Of a stretch of DNA of 64,000 nucleotides, positions 52,220 through 61,465 are shown one piece after another; positions within the stretch are counted from its first letter, which is position 1; every line of letters begins with the position of its first letter. Source of the stretch: Fluviicola sp. (GTDB taxonomy: Bacteria > Bacteroidota > Bacteroidia > Flavobacteriales_D > Crocinitomicaceae). The stretch spans positions 62,001 through 126,000 of the forward strand of contig NVXV01000008.1 in the NCBI GenBank assembly GCA_002734085.1. The letters are read 5' to 3'. Under the pieces are notes generated by a model. The model was not told the origin of the DNA, searched no databases, and was given only the letters and a program-made list of their open reading frames with translations. The position numbers were made by a program, and so were the translations under genes.

Positions 52220-52250
52220 CAAAGATAAGTTAGCATTTTTAATATTGCAA
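52220..52250 (-). promoter_or_regulatory. Bacteroidetes-type promoter upstream of the small RNA
   Basis: Minus-strand TTGCAA (52250-52245) and TATCTTTG (52227-52220) are separated by 17 bases and match the TTG / TAnnTTTG consensus closely. Confidence 0.7.
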
Positions 52251-52471
52251 ATTTCAGTCTCAAATTTTAACATATTTTGTATAAAAAATGTTAAAAAATT
52301 GTCAAAATTTAATGGTTTTTTTACTATAAAACTGTGAATCAATCAATTGTAATATTTAAAAATAATAGAAGAAAATGTTAAAATATAAGATGCAGAATTA
52401 GTGCGGGTTACGCTGAACTCACTGTAGGTAGAGGAAGGTAGATAATGATTATCAATGTGATAAACAAGTTG

Positions 52472-53104
52472 TTAATCGCCTAAAATTTCGATTAATGGTT
52501 TTTTGTCAATTTCATGATTCCCATCAAAATCAATTATTTTGAAATTAAAATCTTGTGATTTAAAAAGTTTTTTAACCTCAGACTCTTTTCCTTTAAAATA
52601 AGGATCATTTTTGCCTAGTACAAAGTAGTTTTGGGATTTCATTAAGCTAGACTGATTTGGATCAAAATCCAAATCTGGAGGGAAGACTGAAGCCCAAAGG
52701 ACAAAGATATCTGCATTAAAATTACCGGATTCATGCCACCTCGTAGCTGTCGCACCACCTTGAGAAAAGCCTAGAAGTATTTTTCTTTCGTACTTTCTTT
52801 TATTTAATAAATCTTTTGCTAACATGTCAAGATAGCTGATGTTATCTTCAATATCATCTAACCTCGCTTCCTTTGTCATCCAAGATGCACCGACTCTTCC
52901 GCTTGTGCCTTCCAAATAAAAACGATGCATTCCCTCAGGTGCAATGACGAAATTCTCATTTGGATCTAACGATTCAAATTTCCGAATAAAATAGTAGGGG
53001 AGTTGTCCATATCCATGAAGTACAATCCATACATTTTTGGCACTATCAGCATTTCCATGTGTGAAATAGCGGACAGTCTTTTCTATTTTATATTGGTGCT
53101 CCAT
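52472..53104 (-). CDS. alpha/beta hydrolase (phospholipase/carboxylesterase family)
   Basis: A 210-aa serine hydrolase. The nucleophile elbow is GFSQGGATATRW, the aspartate is probably in GKNDPYFKGKE and the histidine in DFDGNHEID. The N-terminus (VWIVLHGYGQLPYYFIRKFE) is typical of the phospholipase/carboxylesterase group. Its start overlaps the end of the double hydrolase gene by 22 bases, so the two are co-transcribed. The substrate is unknown. Confidence 0.82.
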   Translation of the reverse strand: MEHQYKIEKTVRYFTHGNADSAKNVWIVLHGYGQLPYYFIRKFESLDPNENFVIAPEGMHRFYLEGTSGRVGASWMTKEARLDDIEDNISYLDMLAKDLLNKRKYERKILLGFSQGGATATRWHESGNFNADIFVLWASVFPPDLDFDPNQSSLMKSQNYFVLGKNDPYFKGKESEVKKLFKSQDFNFKIIDFDGNHEIDKKPLIEILGD

Positions 53105-54531
53105 GACTTTATTTTTTCGATAACTTGTTCAGGTTTTTCAAGGTGCGGTGCATGTCCACAATCCTCAATAAAATAAGGGATTGCATTTTTCAGTTGCTTA
53201 CAAATTATGTATACTTGATCGTTCGTTCCGTATTGATCATTCTCTCCTTGGATTATTAAAGCGGGTACGTCATTCTTCTTTATGTCTTCCGAAATATCCC
53301 AGTTGGAAAAATCATCTGAGAGCCATGTGTTTGCCCAAGCATAAAATAATGACTCTGTTTTTGTACCGTGATACATTTCTAAGCCTTTCATTTTTCCAGA
53401 CTCAAAAGCTTCAATAGCCGGGGAGATTCCTTCTTTCGTTTCCTGTTCATTTAATACATGAGCAGCCATTGTTACAATTCCTTTAACTTTCTTGGGGTAT
53501 TTCGATGAATAAAGTAAAGCATTTGTTCCACCATCTGAGTGACCAATTATAATAATATCTTGATTTAGGTTTATTGATTCAAGAAATGCTGGTAATTGCT
53601 CTAAAGCAAAGTGATGTAGATATTTATCATCTCTCTTATTGTTGTATTCAAAGGAGAAGCCGTAGCCAGGAAACTCTAATATTAGGGCTGGAAGGTTTAA
53701 ACTATTAGAAACTTTTTCAGGGAAATATTTCCATTTCGCAATTGAACCAATTGCTTCATGTAAAAAGAGTAGAACAGGTCTATTTTCATTGAGTTCTCCG
53801 ATAGTTTTGTACGCAATATTTCCAAAACTTGTTTTCGCCCACTTATAAGTAAATGAACTAGTTTGTACCTCAATTGCTCTAGCTACATGTTTCGGATTGA
53901 TAAAACCTAGAGGATGAATAAAACTGGGTATTTCGAAATAATAACTGTTTTGGATTGAATTACAAATATTTAAAGTCTCTTCTTTAGAAACCATTTTGTC
54001 TTTTCCTCCACGTAACATACGGACAGGGCATGAAATAGACCGAACTGACTCTTTTGTTATAGAAGGTTTTTTTCCTAGTTCAATCATGAATGACGCCGTT
54101 TTCTTTAAAAGATCGGGTAAATATGAATCGTGAAGACTCAATAGATAATCATAAAACGGTTTGACTTTAGATTGTAGAAAATCAATATCCAGTGATTGAG
54201 TTTCCTTAATTGCTGACTCAGGAGTCCAATCTAGCTTGGTTCCTTGAGTAATAATGCCTTTTATATGAGTGTTACCACTTTGAGCAAGAGAAAGTGCTAT
54301 GTAACCGCCTAGACTAAACCCGTAAATAAAACAATCTCCTATTTTTGAAATGTATTCGTCAAAATCAGTTATTAAATCTTCAATTGTAAATGGAATAGAA
54401 GCATCTGATTTGCCACCATGATGCGGAATTTCGTAAATTAAGACATTATAACGCTTTGAAAGAAATGAAGAAATTTCATCAAATTCTTTTGCATTACCAA
54501 GTGCGCCGTGTATTAGTATTAGATTATTCAT
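53083..54531 (-). CDS. tandem double alpha/beta hydrolase, 482 aa
   Basis: Two alpha/beta hydrolase domains are fused. Domain one (about residues 1-225) has LILIHGALGNAKEFDEIS, the nucleophile elbow GFSLGGYIALSLAQ and a C-terminal GGKDKMVSKEE / PSFIHPLGF region. Domain two (about 230-482) has VLLFLHEAIGSIAKWKYFPEKV, the elbow GHSDGGTNALLYSSKYP and the GENDQYGTNDQ / DCGHAPHLEKPEQ acid-His pair. Each domain has an apparently complete triad. The overlap with the downstream esterase suggests a three-domain ester/lipid-hydrolysing unit. The substrate is unknown. Confidence 0.8.
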   Translation of the reverse strand: MNNLILIHGALGNAKEFDEISSFLSKRYNVLIYEIPHHGGKSDASIPFTIEDLITDFDEYISKIGDCFIYGFSLGGYIALSLAQSGNTHIKGIITQGTKLDWTPESAIKETQSLDIDFLQSKVKPFYDYLLSLHDSYLPDLLKKTASFMIELGKKPSITKESVRSISCPVRMLRGGKDKMVSKEETLNICNSIQNSYYFEIPSFIHPLGFINPKHVARAIEVQTSSFTYKWAKTSFGNIAYKTIGELNENRPVLLFLHEAIGSIAKWKYFPEKVSNSLNLPALILEFPGYGFSFEYNNKRDDKYLHHFALEQLPAFLESINLNQDIIIIGHSDGGTNALLYSSKYPKKVKGIVTMAAHVLNEQETKEGISPAIEAFESGKMKGLEMYHGTKTESLFYAWANTWLSDDFSNWDISEDIKKNDVPALIIQGENDQYGTNDQVYIICKQLKNAIPYFIEDCGHAPHLEKPEQVIEKIKSWSTNIK

Positions 54532-54545
54532 TTATGAGTTATAAA

Positions 54546-54575
54546 AAAAAGCCCAAACGATTCGTCGGGCTTTTT
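54546..54575 (-). terminator. efp terminator
   Basis: On the minus strand the GCCC...GGGC stem encloses an ACG/CGT hairpin and is followed by eight T, between efp and the hydrolase start. Confidence 0.8.
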
Positions 54576-54593
54576 AATAAATATTTAATTCAG

Positions 54594-55160
54594 TTACTTA
54601 ATTCTTTCGACGTAAGTTCCTGTACGAGTATCTACTTTTATTTTTTCACCGTTATCTATAAACAAAGGAACTCGAATCTCTGCTCCAGTATCTATTGTGG
54701 CTGGTTTAAGGGTGTTTGTAGCTGTATCTCCTTTAATCCCTGGCTCTGTATACGTGATTTCTGCTTCAATATACATAGGAAGATCAACCAATAAAGGCAT
54801 TTCTTCTTCGGCATGGAAAGTTATTTCGCAAATCATTCCTTCTTTTAAGTATTCTGGCTGATCAACTAATTTAGTTGGAATCATTACTTGCTCGAAAGTT
54901 TCTGTATGCATGAAGTGGTATCCAATACCTTCCTCAACATAAAGAAATTGATATGGGCGTCGTTCTATGCGTATAACATCAATTTTGTGACCAGCAGAGA
55001 ATGTGTGTTCCAATACCTTTCCACTTTCAATATCACGCATTTTTGTTCTAACAAAAGCGGGTCCTTTACCAGGTTTTACGTGTTGGAATTCAATAATTGT
55101 TACCAATTTACCATTCCAGTCGAGGCACAAGCCATTTTTAATATCAGATGTAGTTGCCAT
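54594..55160 (-). CDS. efp: elongation factor P
   Basis: Translation factor that rescues ribosomes at polyproline stretches. The KOW-like N-terminal domain carries the modifiable loop Lys in HVKPGKGPAFVRTKMRD, then GKVLEHTFSAGHKID, FLYVEEGIGYHFMHTETFEQ and the C-terminal OB domain with RVPLFIDNGEKIKVDTRTGTYVERIK. At 188 aa it is full length. The residue at the loop tip is Lys, but no modification gene is in the window. A TATATTTG element on minus at 55188-55181 may be its promoter, and a strong terminator follows. Confidence 0.97.
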   Translation of the reverse strand: MATTSDIKNGLCLDWNGKLVTIIEFQHVKPGKGPAFVRTKMRDIESGKVLEHTFSAGHKIDVIRIERRPYQFLYVEEGIGYHFMHTETFEQVMIPTKLVDQPEYLKEGMICEITFHAEEEMPLLVDLPMYIEAEITYTEPGIKGDTATNTLKPATIDTGAEIRVPLFIDNGEKIKVDTRTGTYVERIK

Positions 55161-55212
55161 ATTATAATTTATAAAGTTGTCAAATATAAAAAGATTAAAT
55201 TATTTGTGCGGT

Positions 55213-55863
55213 TCAAGTATTTCTTAATTCTTTAATGGTTTGAACTGGATCGTCAGATTTAAAAACAAAACTTCCAGCAACTAAAGCTGAAGCTCCTGCA
55301 TCTACTAAAGATTTTGCATTGTCGCTATTTACTCCTCCATCAACTTCAATTATTGTAGTGGCCCCTTTATTATCGATCAAGTTCTTAAGTTTACGTACCT
55401 TGTCTACAGTCGAAGGGATAAATTTTTGTCCGCCAAACCCAGGATTTACAGACATAATTAATACAACATCGATATCCTTAATTACATCTTGAAGTAGATC
55501 AACGGGTGTGTGAGGATTGATGGCAACTCCCGTTTTCATTCCGGCTGCTTTTATTGCCTGAAGCGTGCGATGTAAGTGCCTACAAACTTCATAATGTACA
55601 GTCAGAATTTCTGCACCGGCCTCTTTAAAGTCTTCAATGTAGTCGTCTGGTGTTTCAATCATTAGATGGACATCGAGTGGCTTTTCTGCATGTTTATGAA
55701 TCGCTTTCATCACAGGTAATCCAAACGAAATATTAGGAACGAATTGCCCATCCATAATGTCAATGTGTATCCAGTCTGCTTCACTACTGTTTAACATTTT
55801 CACATCGCGTTCTAGATTTGCGAAATCAGCCGCTAAAATTGAGGGAGAAACTATTGTACTCAT
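55213..55863 (-). CDS. rpe: ribulose-phosphate 3-epimerase
   Basis: TIM-barrel epimerase of the pentose phosphate pathway that interconverts ribulose-5-phosphate and xylulose-5-phosphate. Signature residues are intact: SPSILAADFANL at the start, WIHIDIMDGQFVPNISFG with a metal His/Asp, HLMIETPDDYIEDF, and VLIMSVNPGFGGQKFIPST, EVDGGVN near the end. At 216 aa it has the expected length. It lies 52 bases upstream of efp on the same strand. Confidence 0.97.
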   Translation of the reverse strand: MSTIVSPSILAADFANLERDVKMLNSSEADWIHIDIMDGQFVPNISFGLPVMKAIHKHAEKPLDVHLMIETPDDYIEDFKEAGAEILTVHYEVCRHLHRTLQAIKAAGMKTGVAINPHTPVDLLQDVIKDIDVVLIMSVNPGFGGQKFIPSTVDKVRKLKNLIDNKGATTIIEVDGGVNSDNAKSLVDAGASALVAGSFVFKSDDPVQTIKELRNT

Positions 55864-55907
55864 ATATTTTTTTGTTTGAACAAAAATAATAATTCCTTTG
55901 GGATAGT

Positions 55908-57497
55908 TTAAGGTAAGTTTGCCTCAAATAGTTTCATGTATTTTTCTTCTCTGCCATAAATGTCATTATGGAACCGAATTTGATCGGTAGAATCATCAAT
56001 TACGGCAGTTCTATATCTTATGTGAACTAAAAATTGGTTGTTAATATTTAAATAAGTTTCTTCATCCCTGCCGACCAATGAATCCAAAGAGTCTTTGTAG
56101 ACATGATCCTCCAATTCAAGTATTTTTTTAGCGAGTTCAAAGGGGTGTTCCACTCGAATACATCCATGACTAAAGTTTCTTTCTTCTCGTGCAAACAAAT
56201 GTTTAGCGGGTGTATCGTGAATGTAAACGGCGTGTTTATTAGGGAATAGAAATTTTAACAAACCTAAACTATTCGATGATCCACTAGATTGTTTAACTCT
56301 AAAAGGAAATGTTTTAGAAGTTATAGTTTTCCAATTTACGCTGTCAGGAGAGATTGTTTCACCTTTTTTAGTTAAAATATAATTTTTCTTACTAAAATAA
56401 TTTGAGTCTTTCCTAGCTCCATATAAAATCTCAGTGCTTGCAATAGAATAGGGTACATGCCAATACGGACGAGTAACAATATATTCTAAAGTAGCTTCAA
56501 ACTCTGGTGTCTGAGTCAAATTTGCACCTGCGACAACTTTATGTTTTGCAACAATAGTGTCTTTGTTGTAAAAATGTAAAAGAAAAGAAGGTATATTAAC
56601 TTCTATATATTTTGAACTTATCAGTGAGTCTGGAGTGGATTTAAGCTTTTCTAGTGCTATAACTCCCTTGTAAAAACGCTGTAGATTTGATTGGTGTAAA
56701 ACTCTTAAAGAGTTCTTTCCTAAAACCCCATCGGGTTTTAACCCATTGAGATATTGAAAATTTTTAAATACATGAGTCAAACTATCTCTGGAGATATTTA
56801 CATCATTTATAAACCCTTTTTCCTTCAAATTCAAAGCGATTTTATTACTATCTGACCCCAATGAATCCTTTTGATCAACTTTTATTATGTTTTCGTTCAA
56901 TGGATATAAACTCGTAAAGTCATTTAGTGATTTATGAAGTGTAGGAATATTTATACTCTTATTTCCAAAGAAAAGCAGGTGTGAAACCCAATCATTACTA
57001 GCTATTTTAGAATTGAGAAATTTATCTAAGTGAACCAGGTCAGCAAATCCGTGGTCGTTAATTGTACTATCTTTAAAATTTATTAAACCTCTCGATTGAA
57101 TATCCAAGTACTCTGATAATCTGAGTAAAGTCAAAATTTCTTTTTGATAAGGAGTATTTGAACTATAATAAGGCCTGGAATCTAAAGTCTTTAATGGTAA
57201 ATTAAGTTTTATATCATCGTTTATATACTCGGTAAAGTATAAATCTTCTAAAAGACTGTCTTTCACCCAAAGTGTTTTAAAATTCCTTGCTTCATAAAAA
57301 GCCATAACATATTCAACACTCTCATTATTGATATTTATAGAATCTGTTATATGATTTAGAGCATAAGTCAGACGTTGCTCATCAGTAGAGGGATAGTTAT
57401 TATCGTGGTCATTATCTATCAACGAAGAACAACCATTAAACAGTACTACAGAAACTCCAACTGTTAAAAAAAACGATATGGTAAAGCGTAGTCTCAT
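55908..57497 (-). CDS. L,D-transpeptidase, YcbB-like lipoprotein
   Basis: Cell-wall cross-linking transpeptidase. Signal MRLRFTISFFLTVGVSVVLFNGC ends in a lipobox Cys. A large helical N-terminal domain includes a peptidoglycan-binding-like region (VFKNFQYLNGLKPDGVLGKNSL), then the YkuD catalytic domain with AVYIHDTPAKHLFAREERNFSHGCIRVEHPFELAK, in which SHGCIRV carries the nucleophile Cys. The layout resembles YcbB/LdtD. It is 529 aa. The 3-3 cross-link activity is inferred from the family. Confidence 0.9.
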   Translation of the reverse strand: MRLRFTISFFLTVGVSVVLFNGCSSLIDNDHDNNYPSTDEQRLTYALNHITDSININNESVEYVMAFYEARNFKTLWVKDSLLEDLYFTEYINDDIKLNLPLKTLDSRPYYSSNTPYQKEILTLLRLSEYLDIQSRGLINFKDSTINDHGFADLVHLDKFLNSKIASNDWVSHLLFFGNKSINIPTLHKSLNDFTSLYPLNENIIKVDQKDSLGSDSNKIALNLKEKGFINDVNISRDSLTHVFKNFQYLNGLKPDGVLGKNSLRVLHQSNLQRFYKGVIALEKLKSTPDSLISSKYIEVNIPSFLLHFYNKDTIVAKHKVVAGANLTQTPEFEATLEYIVTRPYWHVPYSIASTEILYGARKDSNYFSKKNYILTKKGETISPDSVNWKTITSKTFPFRVKQSSGSSNSLGLLKFLFPNKHAVYIHDTPAKHLFAREERNFSHGCIRVEHPFELAKKILELEDHVYKDSLDSLVGRDEETYLNINNQFLVHIRYRTAVIDDSTDQIRFHNDIYGREEKYMKLFEANLP

Positions 57498-57589
57498 TAC
57501 TTTTTGTAATATTACGAGGTAAGTTAAGCATTTAATGGGATAACTAAAGATTATTGAACATTATTTTTTTAATAAATTTGATTTAACGT

Positions 57590-58219
57590 ATGGAGTTTCA
57601 GTATTATCCAATTACACTTATAATAATAATTTCAACCGTATTGCTTTCAATTAAGGCATTTAACGATCCAGAGTTGAAGTTTAGATGGGTGTTTTATCCT
57701 TTTAAGATAAAAAGAGAGAAACAGACGTACAGAGTAGTTTCTCATATGTTTATTCATGGAGATTACATGCATTTACTTTTTAATATGTTTGTATTATTTT
57801 CTTTTGGAAGAAATCTTGAGTATATTTTTGGAGAATATTTTGGAGTTGGCATCGGTAAAATTCATTTCGTTGTTTTGTACCTCGTTGGTGGATTAGCATC
57901 TTCAATTTGGCCTTATACGAGAAATTATGATAATCCGAATTATATGAGCCTGGGTGCTTCGGGTGCGGTTTCAGCTGTATTGTTTGCCACGATCTTATGG
58001 TTACCTAGTCAGCCCTTGAACTTAATGTTTATTCCAATAGACATACCGGCTTGGGTTGTTGGGGTTTTATACCTCGGTTTTGAATATTATATGAGTAAAA
58101 AAGGAGGTACAGGTATCGCTCATGATGCCCATTTTGGCGGAGCTGTATTCGGTATAGCATATATTTTATTTATTAATTTTGATAAGGGAATAGAATTTAT
58201 TTCGTATATTTTCAGTTGA
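57590..58219 (+). CDS. rhomboid family intramembrane serine protease
   Basis: Multi-pass membrane protease. The nucleophile motif is in NYMSLGASGAVSAVLFATILWLP (GASG with the catalytic Ser) and the His is in GIAHDAHFGGAVFGIAYILF. Hydrophobic segments at residues about 5-24, 55-75 and onward give six or so helices, consistent with the basic rhomboid fold. SHMFIHGDYMHLLFNMFVLFSFG is the expected HxxxxHxxxN region. The substrate is unknown. The next gene starts two bases after its stop. Confidence 0.93.
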   Translation: MEFQYYPITLIIIISTVLLSIKAFNDPELKFRWVFYPFKIKREKQTYRVVSHMFIHGDYMHLLFNMFVLFSFGRNLEYIFGEYFGVGIGKIHFVVLYLVGGLASSIWPYTRNYDNPNYMSLGASGAVSAVLFATILWLPSQPLNLMFIPIDIPAWVVGVLYLGFEYYMSKKGGTGIAHDAHFGGAVFGIAYILFINFDKGIEFISYIFS

Positions 58220-58220
58220 T

Positions 58221-59063
58221 ATGGCGCTACTATACATCAATAATAACGGGGAAGTCCTTAAAAATGAAGGAGCTACTTTGTCTTCTGCTAACAGAGGACA
58301 CCTTTATGGTGATGGATTATTTGAAAGTATACGCGTTAAAAATGGTAAGCCACTCAATCTAGACGCACATTTCATGCGGATGATTGAAGGTGCGATTGCA
58401 CTCAAAATGCGTGTTCCAAAATTTTATACTACAGACTTTTTTAGAGAGAAGGTACAAGAGCTATTAGATGCTTCTAGTATCGATAAAGGTGGTAGAATTA
58501 GAATATCCATCGACAGAGCGTCTGGTGGCACTTATACTCCTGAATCAAACGAAACGACCTATTTTATTGAGGTATACCCAATAAACAATAACGATTACAA
58601 ACTCAACAGTAAAGGATGGGAGATTGATTTGTACTCTACAATGAGAAAACATAAATCACCTATTTCTAATTTTAAAACAAAAAATGCTTTACTCTATGTC
58701 ATGTGTGGAATTGAAGCAAGAGAAAAAAATCTTGACGACTTACTAATTACTGACCCGAAAGGTGGAATTTTAGAAGGATCTAGTAGTAATCTCTTTGTTG
58801 TGAGCAATGGTGTGCTGTATACTCCTGGTTTAGAAGAAGGGTGTGTAGGAGGGGTGATGAGAATGAGTGTTATAAATACAGCTTTGGAAAATAGTATGAA
58901 AGTCTATGAAAGTGCTATTATGCCACAAAATTTATTAGCAGCAGATGAAGTATTTTTAACGAATGCGATTAAAGGAATAATTTGGGTTGGAGGTTATAGA
59001 ACAAAACGATATAAAAATGATACATCAACTAAACTCATTGAATTATTGAACAAAACGCTTTAA
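58221..59063 (+). CDS. class IV aminotransferase (branched-chain aminotransferase/ADC-lyase-like)
   Basis: PLP-dependent class IV fold. GHLYGDGLFESIRVKNGKPLNLDAHFMRM is the N-terminal signature, the Schiff-base Lys is probably in SNFKTKNALLYVM, and the cofactor-contact region ITDPKGGILEGSSSNLFVVSNGVLYTPGLEEGCVGGVMRM follows. At 280 aa it suits branched-chain aminotransferase, D-amino acid aminotransferase or 4-amino-4-deoxychorismate lyase. I cannot separate these three from the sequence alone. It is two bases downstream of the rhomboid gene. Confidence 0.88.
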   Translation: MALLYINNNGEVLKNEGATLSSANRGHLYGDGLFESIRVKNGKPLNLDAHFMRMIEGAIALKMRVPKFYTTDFFREKVQELLDASSIDKGGRIRISIDRASGGTYTPESNETTYFIEVYPINNNDYKLNSKGWEIDLYSTMRKHKSPISNFKTKNALLYVMCGIEAREKNLDDLLITDPKGGILEGSSSNLFVVSNGVLYTPGLEEGCVGGVMRMSVINTALENSMKVYESAIMPQNLLAADEVFLTNAIKGIIWVGGYRTKRYKNDTSTKLIELLNKTL

Positions 59064-59095
59064 CAAGGTGTTTCTAAAATAAAACATACATTAAA

Positions 59096-59629
59096 ATGAA
59101 AATAGTCGGATTTGCTGGAAGTAACAGTAAGAAATCAATCAACAAACAATTTGTAAAATATACTTTAGAACAATTAAAAGACCACGAAATTCATCTTCTC
59201 GACCTAAACGATTTTGAAATCCCAATGTTCGGTGTAGATAGAGAGGAGGAAAAAGGTTATCCCAATAAAGTAAAGGAATTCATAGAAATTATTCAGTCTG
59301 CTGATGGTTTAGTAGTGTCTCTTGCAGAGCACAACGGAGCGTATACAGCTGTTTTTAAGAACCTCATGGATTGGTGCTCAAGATACGAGCTGAAATTTTT
59401 TAATAAAATTCCTATGCTTTTATTATCTACCTCTCCTGGCGGTTATGGAGGAGGGAACTCTATGGAGTTGGGATTGAGTCGACTTCCTAAGTTTGACGCT
59501 AATATCGTTGCTAATTTTTCGCTTCCTAAGTTCAATGACAATTTTAACAACGAAAATGGAATTAAAGATGATGAACTACGGGCTAATTACGAAGCTAAAC
59601 TACAAGAGTTCAAGAAAGAACTAATATAG
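59096..59629 (+). CDS. NAD(P)H-dependent FMN reductase-like flavoprotein
   Basis: FMN_red family flavoprotein (VGFAGSNSKKSINKQFVKYTLEQL). Conserved segments include LDLNDFEIPMFGVDREE, VSLAEHNGAYTAVFKNLMDWCSRYE and LLSTSPGGYGGGNSMELGLSRLP, all typical for these NAD(P)H:FMN reductases. At 177 aa it is normal. It is the third gene in a plus-strand row with rhomboid and aminotransferase. The electron acceptor is unknown. Confidence 0.88.
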   Translation: MKIVGFAGSNSKKSINKQFVKYTLEQLKDHEIHLLDLNDFEIPMFGVDREEEKGYPNKVKEFIEIIQSADGLVVSLAEHNGAYTAVFKNLMDWCSRYELKFFNKIPMLLLSTSPGGYGGGNSMELGLSRLPKFDANIVANFSLPKFNDNFNNENGIKDDELRANYEAKLQEFKKELI

Positions 59630-59757
59630 CCTTTTTTAGAGATTTATTCAATCATACTTGTGTCATTTTTATTGGGATACCCCCCTGATTAATTGCTATA
59701 GTAAATCATTCACATTCCTAAAAAAAATGATTATCTTCGCACCAACAAAATCAGTAT

Positions 59758-61443
59758 ATGTCAGACGATAAAAAAGTGATATTTTCGATGATGGGAGTGA
59801 GTAAATCTACTCCTGCAGGAAAACAAATTATAAAAGATATTTCTCTTTCTTTCTATTATGGTGCAAAGATTGGAATCATTGGTTTGAATGGTTCTGGTAA
59901 ATCGACTGTAATGAAGATTATTGCAGGTATCGATAAGGATTTTAGAGGTGATCTAACCATTTCTGATGGGTATACAGTCGGTTATTTACCACAGGAGCCT
60001 GAATTGGATCCTTCAAAAACTGTGAAAGAAATCGTTATGGAAGGTGTTCAAGGCACAGTTGATATTCTTAAAGAATACGAGGAAATCAATAATGCTTTCA
60101 TGGATGAAGCGGTGATGAATGATCCAGATAAAATGGAGAAACTCATCGAACGTCAGGGTGAGGTTCAAGATAAAATCGATCATTTAGATGCATGGGAACT
60201 AGATGCACAGCTGGATAGAGCGATGGATGCATTGCGTTGTCCTCCTGACGATCAAAACGTAGAGAATTTATCTGGTGGAGAACGCCGTAGAATTGCTTTG
60301 ACACGTCTTTTACTTCAAAATCCAGACATCTTGTTGTTAGATGAGCCGACAAACCATTTGGATGCTGAATCGATTCATTGGTTGGAACAGCATTTGGAAC
60401 AATATAAAGGAACAGTTATCGCTGTTACTCACGACCGTTACTTCCTAGATAACGTTTCTGGTTGGATTCTTGAGCTTGATAGAGGCGAAGGAATTCCATG
60501 GAAAGGTAATTATTCATCTTGGTTGGATCAAAAGTCTAAGCGTTTGAGTCAAGAAGAAAAACAAGCTTCAAAAAGGCAAAAAATGCTTGAACGTGAGTTA
60601 GAATGGGTGCGTTTGAATCCAAAAGGCAGACAAGCGAAAAGCAAAGCGCGTTTGAACAATTACGATAAACTTTTATCTGAAGACGCTAAAGCGAAAGAAG
60701 CTCAACTTGAGATACCGATTCCAAACGGGCCAAGATTAGGTTCTAACGTTATCGATGCCGAGCATGTAAGAAAAGCATTTGGAGATAAATTGTTGTATGA
60801 TGATTTGAATTTTCAGTTACCTCCGAACGGTATCGTAGGTATCATTGGACCAAATGGTGCGGGTAAGACTACTATTTTTAAGATGATCATGGGGGAGTTA
60901 GAGCCCGATGCGGGAACGTTTAAAGTCGGTGAGACCGTTAAGATTGGCTATGTGGATCAGGCACATGCTGATTTAGATCCAGAAAAATCTGTTTTTGATG
61001 TTGTTTCTGGCGGTACAGAGCATATTGAAATTGGAGATCAAAAAGTGAATGCTCGTGCATACTTGTCAAAATTCGCTTTTGCTGGTTCTGATCAAAATAA
61101 AAAGGTAGGTGTACTTTCCGGTGGTGAAAGGAACCGTTTGCATTTAGCAATGACGCTCAAAACTGAAGCTAATGTATTACTTTTAGATGAGCCGACTAAT
61201 GATATCGATATTAATACGTTGCGCGCGTTAGAAGAAGGTATAATGAACTTCGCAGGTTGTGCTGTGGTTATCTCTCACGATAGATGGTTCCTGGATAGAA
61301 TTTGTACACATATTTTAGCATTCGAAGGGGATTCTCAAGTATACGCTTTTGAAGGAAGCTTCTCAGATTATGAAGAAAACAAAAAGAAACGTTTAGGTGA
61401 TACTTCTCCTACACGATTGAAATATAGAAAACTGGTTAAATAA
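59758..61443 (+). CDS. ettA: energy-dependent translational throttle protein (ABC-F)
   Basis: ABC-F ATPase that binds the ribosomal E-site. Two nucleotide-binding domains: GLNGSGKSTVMKII, LSGGERRRIALTRLLL, DEPTNHLDAES and then GPNGAGKTTIFKM, LSGGERNRLHLAMTL, DEPTNDID. The linker contains WVRLNPKGRQAKSKARL, the region that separates EttA from other ABC-F types. Its length (561 aa) equals that of EttA. There are no transmembrane helices, so it is not a transporter. Confidence 0.96.
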   Translation: MSDDKKVIFSMMGVSKSTPAGKQIIKDISLSFYYGAKIGIIGLNGSGKSTVMKIIAGIDKDFRGDLTISDGYTVGYLPQEPELDPSKTVKEIVMEGVQGTVDILKEYEEINNAFMDEAVMNDPDKMEKLIERQGEVQDKIDHLDAWELDAQLDRAMDALRCPPDDQNVENLSGGERRRIALTRLLLQNPDILLLDEPTNHLDAESIHWLEQHLEQYKGTVIAVTHDRYFLDNVSGWILELDRGEGIPWKGNYSSWLDQKSKRLSQEEKQASKRQKMLERELEWVRLNPKGRQAKSKARLNNYDKLLSEDAKAKEAQLEIPIPNGPRLGSNVIDAEHVRKAFGDKLLYDDLNFQLPPNGIVGIIGPNGAGKTTIFKMIMGELEPDAGTFKVGETVKIGYVDQAHADLDPEKSVFDVVSGGTEHIEIGDQKVNARAYLSKFAFAGSDQNKKVGVLSGGERNRLHLAMTLKTEANVLLLDEPTNDIDINTLRALEEGIMNFAGCAVVISHDRWFLDRICTHILAFEGDSQVYAFEGSFSDYEENKKKRLGDTSPTRLKYRKLVK

Positions 61444-61465
61444 CAAATAAAGAGATTACATTTTT

